A stretch of DNA of 23,801 bases, from IMG/VR virus record IMGVR_UViG_3300042507_008178, positions 1 through 23,801 of that record; one strand, 5' to 3'. The stretch is from a virus. Below the pieces are notes generated by a model. The model was not told where the DNA came from, made no database searches, and worked only from the letters and a program-made list of their open reading frames with translations. Made by a program: the position numbers and the translations under genes. How positions within the stretch are numbered: the stretch's first letter is position 1; each line of letters begins with the position of its first letter. Positions 13,178 to 19,800 of the stretch are shown in pieces.

Positions 13178-13764
13178 TGTTGCAGGGAGTGGCAAAGGTT
13201 AAGAAACTGGTAAACGACTATCTTGCCCATGATCTCCCGACGCGCTTGGTGACTTACCGAAACTACTGGGAAGTTGATGAGGACTCACTTCCAGAACCGC
13301 TGCTTTATTTGACGTATGAGCCTGTTGCGCTTGACCATTGGCCCACGCTAATCACCGTCGCCATTTCAATGCCTGACCTAACGCGCGACGATTACGACCA
13401 AAATCTGAATCCCCAATATTCTGTTCGCTACACCATGCGAACGTACGTTTGGGTAAAGGCGGACGGGTCCGAGCAGTGCACGGAAATGCGTGATAACTTG
13501 ACGACAGTTGTTCGTTCTGCACTATTGGATCATCCGAGCCTCAGGACTTACAACAACAGCAGTTGCGATGTACTAATCGAAGAAAGCAGCATTCGCGAAG
13601 AGTACTCAGACCTTACGCTGATCAAGGGCGAACGCGTGATGGCAGGTGCGTACATCGGATACGACATCAATGCCGATGAGGAAATTCTTCGCAGCACAAT
13701 TGCCGACTCGATTACTGAAGTTGAAATTGAAACGGAAGTTCTTGCGCACATCATGGACTCGTAG
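13177..13764 (+). CDS. Probable tail terminator protein
   Basis: A 195-residue protein located exactly where tail terminators lie, between the gp10-like neck protein and the sheath. The N-terminal helix (KVKKLVNDYLAHDLPTRLV) is followed by mixed strands (LLYLTYEPVALDHWPTLITV, QYSVRYTMRTYVWVKA), a helix (EMRDNLTTVVRSALLD) and a C-terminal tail rich in Glu. The alpha-beta pattern with a central 'y.v.Y.m..yvWv.a' strand fits the gpU/gp17-like terminator fold that caps the tail tube. Assignment rests mostly on position and general pattern. ATG 13177 overlaps the preceding stop. A 301-base non-coding stretch follows, so this gene ends a transcription or processing unit. Confidence 0.65.
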   Translation: MLQGVAKVKKLVNDYLAHDLPTRLVTYRNYWEVDEDSLPEPLLYLTYEPVALDHWPTLITVAISMPDLTRDDYDQNLNPQYSVRYTMRTYVWVKADGSEQCTEMRDNLTTVVRSALLDHPSLRTYNNSSCDVLIEESSIREEYSDLTLIKGERVMAGAYIGYDINADEEILRSTIADSITEVEIETEVLAHIMDS

Positions 13765-13897
13765 GATCAAACTGGCTTGCCCGAATCCAAATCTTACAAA
13801 CCGTGCAAAGGAAACAAAAAACAGGCAGATCTTCACATTTGCACTTGCGGTTATTTCTTTCTGAGAGTGACCTAGAGCGTTTAGTTGCTTGTGGAAA

Positions 13898-13948
13898 ATG
13901 AGTACGGTTTGGTCTGCGGCAAAAATCAGTTTGCAATACGTGCCGTAA
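13898..13948 (+). CDS. Possible 16-codon leader peptide
   Basis: ATG 13898 opens MSTVWSAAKISLQYVP and stops at TAA 13946. The upstream GTGGAAA is a poor, too-close ribosome binding site. The TACGG/CCGTA inverted repeat lies within it. It may be chance in an A/T-rich leader; listed because of its place in a structured region. Confidence 0.15.
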   Translation: MSTVWSAAKISLQYVP

Positions 13949-13966
13949 AAGAGGGTCTGGTCAGGG

Positions 13967-13972
13967 TACTAT
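13967..13972 (+). promoter_or_regulatory. Candidate -10 box (TACTAT) of the tail operon
   Basis: TACTAT matches TANNNT and lies about 95 bases before the sheath start, just ahead of the hairpin series. No good TTGACA is found 16-18 bases upstream. A second candidate pair is TTACAC (14002-14007) and TGTAGT (14024-14029) with a 16-base spacer. Either could drive sheath and tube. Confidence 0.3.
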
Positions 13973-13984
13973 CCGAATAAGTCT

Positions 13985-14026
13985 TAAGGACAAATGATTC
14001 CTTACACGAAGTAAGCACGGTCGTGT
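13985..14026 (+). promoter_or_regulatory. Cluster of competing hairpins with a short RBS-led ORF
   Basis: TAAGGA/TCCTTA, CTTAC/GTAAG and ACACGA/TCGTGT overlap so that only one or two can form at once. AAGGA (13986-13990) could serve ATG 13994, a six-codon ORF (MIPYTK, stop at 14012), and the first hairpin would hide that site. This looks like a translation- or protein-responsive leader, or an operator set; the function is inferred. Confidence 0.4.
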
Positions 14027-14065
14027 AGTAATCTTGCCAATGGAACACGGTTCATAGGAGGGCCA

Positions 14066-15520
14066 ATGCCCGGTGTAGTCGTCACAACCGCAGTTAGGAC
14101 GGGTCCGACAACGGATACCGTCAATGCTTCTTCAACTTTCTTTGTTGTTGGTACCGCATCTCGCGGGCCAGTTGACGAGGCGCGACTGATCACGGGTATT
14201 GCGGACTTTGAAATCCTGTATGGCGAGTACAGCGCAACCCACACTCTTTACTCGCACGTCAAGACATACTTTGAAGAGGGTGGCTCACGGGCCTACGTCT
14301 CACGCGTTGTTGGCGCCTCCGCAACCGCAGGCTTCCTCGTCGACGGCGACCTGACCTTCACGGCAGCCAACCCCGGCTCATGGTCCTCTGACGTGGAGGT
14401 CGCTGTCACCCCCGTCGCCACCGGCGGCTTCCGAGTGAAGGTCTACTTCACCGACGCCAACGAGGTCACTTCACTTGTTTACTCCTCAGGGATCGTCTAC
14501 ACGACCACCGAGGCAGTGAACGCGGTAACCCAATCGGCAACCGCTTCCGCTTATATTGTCCTCACAACGGACAATGACGACGCAAACCTCGTTGAAGTCA
14601 CTCAGGAGGCTTTGAGCGCTGGCGCTAACGGCAACGCTGTCGTGGAGGCAGACCTGATTGACGGCCTTGACCTTTTCTTGTCAAACCTTGGCGCCGGTTC
14701 AGTGGCAATGCCCGGCCAGTACGGCGACACCGTCTACGATGCACTCATTGCTCACGCCGTTGAGAATAACCGGGTTGCGATTCTGGCAGTTGACCCAAGC
14801 AACACCACCGTTGAAGATGCCATCAACGACACCGAGACCTACATCGAAAGCGTTGTGAACGGCGAGTACGCAGGGATGTACTACCCGCACGTGACGATCC
14901 CCGGTCCGGGCGGCACCACCCTTACCATTTCCCCCGAGTCGTATGTTGCGGCAAAGCGTGCCGTGGCGCACAACAGGACGGGTGCTTGGGCGATTGGTGC
15001 TGGCCTTGCGTCTAAGGCGTCGTTTGTGAACGGCGCCACGGTTGCGATCAGTACCACGACCGGTCAGGAACTTGACGACGCCAAGATCAACGCCATCCGG
15101 ATCATTCAGAACTCGGTGCGTGTCTACGGTGCTCGCAGCCTGTCGACCGACACTGAGAACTTCCGTTTCATCAATGGGCGCGACATGCTGAACTACATCG
15201 TGACCGAGGCTGAGCGCCGGTTGGAGGACCTTGTGTTCGCTCCGATCGACGGGCGTCGGGCAGTGTTCGGTCAGGTGGAGAGCACGCTTATTGCGATGCT
15301 TGAGCCGCTCCGCACCGCTGGTGGTCTTTATGAGGCGTTCGACGCCGAGGGTGTCCGGATTGACTCCGGTTACTCGGTTGTGGTGTCGGATGCGATTAAC
15401 CCAATCAGCCAGTTGGCTGACGGTGTTGTTCGGGCAAACGTTGGGGTGCGAATTTCCAGCATTTCTGACCGAATCGAAATCCAGATTGTCAAGTCCAACC
15501 TCACGAGTTCCGTGGTCTGA
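14066..15520 (+). CDS. Tail sheath protein
   Basis: A 484-residue contractile tail sheath subunit, which stacks in hexameric rings on the tube and contracts on infection. The N-terminus is typical: MPGVVVTTAVRTGPTT followed by FFVVGTASRGPVDEA, FEILYGEYSATHTLY, and FEEGGSRAYVSRVVGASA. The middle is a variable insertion domain, and the C-terminal part has AVAHNRTGAWAIGAGLASK, INAIRIIQNSVRVYGARSL, and RRLEDLVFAPIDGR, ending IEIQIVKSNLTSSVV. The G.RAYV.RV pattern and the C-terminal 'N.i....g..v.GaRtl....' region are diagnostic. ATG 14066 has a perfect AGGAGG five bases upstream. The gene is richer in C-ending codons (GTC, ACC, GGC) than its neighbours, as expected for a very highly expressed protein. 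It is direct proof of a contractile-tailed (myovirus-type) particle. Confidence 0.95.
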   Translation: MPGVVVTTAVRTGPTTDTVNASSTFFVVGTASRGPVDEARLITGIADFEILYGEYSATHTLYSHVKTYFEEGGSRAYVSRVVGASATAGFLVDGDLTFTAANPGSWSSDVEVAVTPVATGGFRVKVYFTDANEVTSLVYSSGIVYTTTEAVNAVTQSATASAYIVLTTDNDDANLVEVTQEALSAGANGNAVVEADLIDGLDLFLSNLGAGSVAMPGQYGDTVYDALIAHAVENNRVAILAVDPSNTTVEDAINDTETYIESVVNGEYAGMYYPHVTIPGPGGTTLTISPESYVAAKRAVAHNRTGAWAIGAGLASKASFVNGATVAISTTTGQELDDAKINAIRIIQNSVRVYGARSLSTDTENFRFINGRDMLNYIVTEAERRLEDLVFAPIDGRRAVFGQVESTLIAMLEPLRTAGGLYEAFDAEGVRIDSGYSVVVSDAINPISQLADGVVRANVGVRISSISDRIEIQIVKSNLTSSVV

Positions 15521-15532
15521 GCGAGGTCATAA

Positions 15533-15994
15533 ATGTCACAAAAGATTGCACAGCGTCAGGTAGTCGGCTCGGTCTCCCCTGAGACCGTTGGCGGCATCTC
15601 ACCTCCCTCCTTCGGTGTTGGCCGTGAGGGTTACTTCGCTCAGGTGTCCGGTGGTGAAATCACCGCTTCTGTCGAGAAGGTGTACGACGGTGGGGCCATT
15701 TTCCCTGAGGTCCTTTGCGCACCGCCAGAAATTGGTGACATCACCTTGACCCGCCATTACGATCGCGACCGTGACGGTCAAGCGCTAAAGTTGCTGCGTC
15801 CCCTTGTCGGGCGTGCATACTACAGCGTGAGCGTCAAGGATCTTGATTGCGACCTAGTGGTTTTTGGGTCGGAGCGAGAGTACGCAAAGGCTTTGCTGGT
15901 TGGCCTTTCTGAGCCTGAGGGCGACTCGTCTTCGGGTGCACCGACCACGTTTTCCTTGACTTTCTCAATTTCGTCGGTTTCCTCCGTAACCTGA
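15533..15994 (+). CDS. Tail tube protein
   Basis: A 153-residue protein immediately after the sheath, the standard place for the inner tube subunit of contractile tails. Beta-rich with FAQVSGGEITASVEKVYDGG, ICAPPEIGDITL-like sequence (here LCAPPEIGDITLTRHYD), LLRPLVGRAYYSVSVKD and a Ser/Thr-rich end (SLTFSISSVSSVT). The 'sGgeit...ek.yDGG......pe.gditltr.yd' layout fits gp19/XkdM-type tube proteins. ATG 15533 has GAGG seven bases upstream. It is presumably made in hundreds of copies like the sheath. The sequence after it forms a large hairpin before the chaperone gene. Confidence 0.83.
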   Translation: MSQKIAQRQVVGSVSPETVGGISPPSFGVGREGYFAQVSGGEITASVEKVYDGGAIFPEVLCAPPEIGDITLTRHYDRDRDGQALKLLRPLVGRAYYSVSVKDLDCDLVVFGSEREYAKALLVGLSEPEGDSSSGAPTTFSLTFSISSVSSVT

Positions 15995-16011
15995 CTTTGA
16001 GTTAGTCCCTT

Positions 16012-16069
16012 GACAGAGGGGTGCACAACCTCGGCGGAAATTGATGCCGTGTTGTTGCACTCCTTTGTC
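16012..16069 (+). promoter_or_regulatory. Large near-perfect hairpin between tube and chaperone genes
   Basis: The arm 16012-16029 (GACAGAGGGGTGCACAAC) pairs with 16051-16069 (GTTGTTGCACTCCTTTGTC). There are 18 base pairs, two of them G-U, and one bulged base at 16055. Inside, CGGC (16032-16035) pairs with GCCG (16046-16049) around a 10-base loop, so the whole 58 bases fold into one long stem. No U-run follows, so it is not a textbook terminator. It could be a partial terminator, an RNase processing site, or an mRNA end-stabiliser for sheath-tube transcripts. The left arm also includes TTGACA, but no fitting -10 box follows. Confidence 0.8.
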
Positions 16070-16094
16070 GCGTATTGGTGATAGTTTGCCGATC

Positions 16095-16616
16095 ATGACT
16101 GACACCTACGATTTCACTGGATCATCGAAGTCTTCGACCACTTCAGACAAGTTGGCCGCTACAAGTGAGCCGACGACCGCCCTTGACCGGCTGCGACAAG
16201 AACTTTCCCGCAAGGTGGAACGGGCAACTATTCTGCTTGAGGTCCCCGAGCGGCCCGGTGTGTCCGTCCGGATCAGCCCAAACATCACTCAGCATCAAAT
16301 GCGTTCATGGCGCAAGAATGCCGGTGAGGGAACGAAGCCGGGCTTTGACCCCACCAAGTTTGCCTGTTACGTGATTGGGAACACCACGACCGGTATCGTC
16401 ATTGACGACGAAGAGGTTTTTTCCGATGAGGGAAACCCCCTGTCGTTTGCGTCGCCCGAGATTCTTGAGATGACGAACACCACTCGCCCCCTCCCAGACT
16501 GCATCCTTGCTTTCTTTGGTCTTGACCCCCACGTTGAGGCTGCGGCGCTTGCAATTATGGAGGCTGCCGGTTACGGAGAAGAGGTTGAGACCTCGGACCC
16601 TACGATGGGGTCCTAG
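16095..16616 (+). CDS. Tail assembly chaperone, short form (G-like)
   Basis: A 173-residue protein in the canonical place between tube and tape measure. The N-terminus is Ser/Thr/Asp-rich (MTDTYDFTGSSKSSTTSDK). The body has LDRLRQELSRKVERATILLE, VRISPNITQHQMRSWRKNAG, FACYVIGNTTTGIVID and MTNTTRPLPDCILAFFGLD, then an acidic end EEVETSDPTMGS before TAG. Such chaperones bind the tape measure and tube during tail building. ATG 16095 is preferred as the natural N-terminus although its ribosome binding site is weak (GGTGATAG); an in-frame ATG at 16044 would start inside the large hairpin and add a Cys-rich MPCCC segment that looks non-coding. The longer -1 product is listed separately. Confidence 0.85.
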   Translation: MTDTYDFTGSSKSSTTSDKLAATSEPTTALDRLRQELSRKVERATILLEVPERPGVSVRISPNITQHQMRSWRKNAGEGTKPGFDPTKFACYVIGNTTTGIVIDDEEVFSDEGNPLSFASPEILEMTNTTRPLPDCILAFFGLDPHVEAAALAIMEAAGYGEEVETSDPTMGS

Positions 16617-16795
16617 AACATTTTGCTGAGGATGGCCGCATAATTACTGCGGCCCGACTTGGCGAGTTGTTTGGCACTGACCCCATCCAAATTCTCAATA
16701 GTGACGAGTTGGATTGGGTTTTGAGGCTTGCGTGCGCAAAAGTTATTTCGGAGGACCGTAAACGCCAGCAAGAAGAAATGGAAAAGCGCCGTTAG
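16095..16795 (+). CDS. Tail assembly chaperone, long form (G-T-like) by -1 ribosomal frameshift
   Basis: A second open frame, offset -1 from the chaperone, runs past its TAG to the stop at 16793-16795 and has no start of its own with a ribosome binding site. It encodes DGVLEHFAEDGRIITAARLG, then LFGTDPIQILNSDELDWVLR and a charged end EDRKRQQEEMEKRR. That is the usual T-part pattern of phage chaperone pairs (hydrophobic helix, 'dw.lr.A...' and a charged Gln/Glu-rich tail). The frame is closed upstream by TGA at 16586, so the shift must occur between 16589 and 16613. A slip at GGG gives a product of about 233 residues. The expected partner is the tape measure protein encoded next. Confidence 0.82.
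16598..16613 (+). other. Candidate -1 frameshift site
   Basis: In the zero frame the codons read CCT ACG ATG GGG TCC TAG. A GGGG run (16607-16610) lets GGG-decoding tRNA slip back one base onto GGG, after which GTC CTA GAA continue the T frame; the TAG two codons later would give a pause. A second option is CCCT (16598-16601), where Pro-tRNA slips from CCT to CCC. No classic XXXYYYZ heptamer is present, so the exact site is unproven. Confidence 0.55.
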
Positions 16796-16849
16796 TTTGC
16801 GTTGTCTCTCCCCCGTAACTGCTTTTGAAGTGGCAACATGGGGGTAACT

Positions 16850-19800
16850 ATGGCGATTCCGGGCGACGGCGGCAACGTTGTAATCAAGATTAAGTTTAAC
16901 GTTGACGATAAGTCGTTGGCGGCTGCCAAAGCGAAGATTAAGGCGCTTGGTGGCGAAAGCAGTGGCGCCGCAAAGGACCTTACTGAACTTAGCGGAGCGT
17001 TCGACAACCTGAGCGACGACAGCGACCGCTCAACAAAAAGTTTGGACAACTTCACCCGAAAACTGGACAAGGGTGACAACAAACTTCGTGGTGCCACTCG
17101 CAGCACGAAGCGAATGGCTATAGCCATGAAGAGCCTGCTTGTCGGTCTCATCTACGTCACCGCCGAATGGTGGCTGATGGTTGCAGCCATCGGCGCCGTT
17201 AACGGTGTTCTGTGGGCTGGGCAGGCGCTACTTAAAACGTATCAGTGGTTGATGAAGGGTGTCGCTTACGGTGTCGGTGCCGCAACCGTTGCTGTCGGTT
17301 TGCTGACTGCCGCTCAACGTGAGTACAACGCTTCGTTGCAGTCGTTCCGGTACACGTCTGCACCGCATTTGGGTTCTGGGACGAATCAGGCAATGTCAGC
17401 AATGCGAATGTTGACGTCTGATACGAAACTTGCGGTGTTTGGCATGGAGTCTTTGAATGCCACGTTTGCGGCGGTTTCGCAAAATGCTGAACTGACCGGT
17501 CCATTGAAGCAGGCTTTGCGTGGTTTGGGCGATTTCGCTGTTGCGGCTGGGGGCGACATTGGTAAAAACTTGACGTCCTTGGGTACGTTTATTGGGTTGT
17601 TGCAGAAGTCTGGTTCGCTAACTGATGAGGTAGTTGCTGCCGCCGATCAGGTTGGTGGCAAGTTTGGTGAGAGCATTGCTAATGCCAAGAAGATGGGTAT
17701 TACTAGTGCTGACGCTTTGATGAAGATGTTTTCTTCTGGCGAATTCGCAAAACTTGCTGGGCTGGAGGGTGCTCTTGATGCGGTGAACAACACGTTGATG
17801 GGACAGTTGAAGTCGTACTTCACTTTGGTGCAAGGCCAGTTTGCTGATTTCGGCCAGTTTTTTCTACCGCAAACAAAACGAACGCTTGAGCAACTTTACA
17901 GAGTTTTTGGTGTCACGTTTACGCGCATCAGCGGAACGGTGATGTCCGTGTTCGGTAACGGAAAATTGATGAATGATTTGCTAAACGTGTTTAGCCGCCT
18001 TGCCGATTTCACAGCAAATATTGTGGATAAGTATCTTCCTCAGAGTGGTGGCATGCTTGACGGGATCAAGAGTGCCATTCAGTTTACGATGGAACTTTTT
18101 TACAAGATGAAGTCCAGTTTGGAAAGTTTTAGCGAGGCAGGAAAAATTGTTACTGACGCTTTGGGTCCTGTCGTAAAAACTATTTCGCAGGGGTTTGGAG
18201 ATTCGTTTCGCGATTTGCGGACATATCTTGTTGAGAATCGTGACGAGTTCATTGATTTTGGTGACGCGTTAGCAGGTGCTTTTGAGACGCTGCGTTCAGC
18301 CATCGAAATGATTAAAGACGCTTGGCAAGGGGCGGTTCCAACGATCACATCAGTTTTGCGCATTTTTGAACGTTTAGGGTTTCTTTTTGAGGGCATGAGT
18401 TGGCTTTTGAGTTTGGGCGGGCAGCAACCTTCGGATCAACCTCAAAGCGCAAGCCAAACAGTTGGGGATACGGTTGGCGGGTTGCTCTCTAATTATGCCA
18501 GTGTTGCCACTCTTGGTGGAGTCGCAGTTTTAAGTTCACTGCGGGCAGATAAAAAAGGGAAGAAGGGCGGCATGATGGCGGGCGCCGGAAGAGGTATACG
18601 CAACCTTTATGGAGGGAGAGGAAGCGTTTCCCCTCATGCCCTCAGAATGCAACAGATGCAAGCAGCAAATGCGTTCAACAACGTGGCTACTGGGCAACGT
18701 TCAAGAATTCCTTTAAATAGTCAAACGGCTGGAATTTTCGGTCGTGGGGCTGGTATGGGATTTACTGGTGCCGCCCCACTTGCAATTGGTGGTCAACTTG
18801 CAATGCTTGGTCTTGGCGATACCGGCGGTGACAACGCCGCATTTATGGCGGCGGGTGGTGTCGCTTCATTTATTAATCCGATGGCCGGTTTGGCAGTTAG
18901 TGGCCTTGGAACAGCAACAACTTCCGACAACGCCATCAAGGGTGGTCTTGCTGGGGCGATGGGTGGGGCAGCAGCGGGGGCATTGGTTGGTTCGGTGGTT
19001 CCCGGTGTTGGAACTGCCCTTGGGGCGGGCATTGGTGGTGCCGCTGGTTTGGCGTATGGCGCCACGATGGGTGGTGTGCGGCAAGCCGGAATTGGGCAAA
19101 TCGGATCAAACGATGCGTTGTGGAAGGACGCAGTAGCCGCCATTCCACTTTTTGGTCAGGTTGCGGCGTTCTGGAACGATGCACACATGCGTGACCTCAC
19201 CGCCGACCGTGCACGTGAAACCGTGACGACTGGTGTGTCTCGTGCCGGGCGCGCCGGTTTGATTGGTGGAGTTGAGGCGGCACGCAAAGAGTTCGACAAG
19301 TTGAATCAAAGTCTTGAGGAACTTACATCGAATCAAGCACAGTTCACCGGCAAAAATGAGGAGGAGCGCCGCAACCTAGCGAATCAGATGTTGCGGGAAG
19401 GAAAAATTTCTCAAGAGACTGCTAGGGCGTTTTCTGAACGTTACGAGTCAACTTTTATTGATGAAAAAATTGAGGCAACAACTGAAGCGATGGAAGTTCG
19501 TTCAATTGCCGAAGGGGAGTTGGGTCGCAAACTTAAGGGTTTGACTGAAATTACTGGTTTGACTGAGGAGCAAATTGGGCAGTTGGCTATTACGACTGGC
19601 ACCGATTTGTATGACGGTGCTCAAAGTTTGACGGGTGCGCTTGAGCAACTTGGTTTGGCGTCTGTGAAAAGTGCTGAAGAGGTTAACGCTGCGATTCGTG
19701 AAATTTATGCGCTTAACATTGAACGTATTTTTGGTGCACGTTCTCAAGTTTTGGAAGGTCAAAATTTAGTAACTCAGGCTGGTGAAGCGTTCCGTCAATT

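Larger units (their letters stand above)
13765..14065 (+). other. 301-base gene-free leader before the tail sheath gene
   Basis: No gene of normal size fits here on either strand. The stretch holds several inverted repeats: GTGCAAA/TTTGCAC (13803-13809 with 13838-13844), TACGG/CCGTA (13903-13907 with 13943-13947), TAAGGA/TCCTTA (13985-13990 with 13999-14004), CTTAC/GTAAG (14001-14005 with 14011-14015) and ACACGA/TCGTGT (14004-14009 with 14021-14026). It also has possible -10 boxes and two very short ORFs. It ends in a perfect AGGAGG (14056-14061) before the sheath ATG. It probably carries the late tail promoter and a structured mRNA leader. Confidence 0.6.

Noticed and set aside
13880-14065. 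tRNA gene in the sheath leader
   Set aside because: GGTTCATAGG looks like a T-arm start, but no acceptor stem, anticodon arm or D-arm can be drawn around it.
16010-16015. TTGACA as a -35 promoter box
   Set aside because: No TATAAT-like hexamer lies 16-18 bases downstream, and the bases are accounted for by the hairpin arm.
16044-16094. Upstream ATG extension of the tail chaperone
   Set aside because: It starts within the large hairpin and adds MPCCCTPLSR, unlike chaperone N-termini; ATG 16095 gives a natural start.
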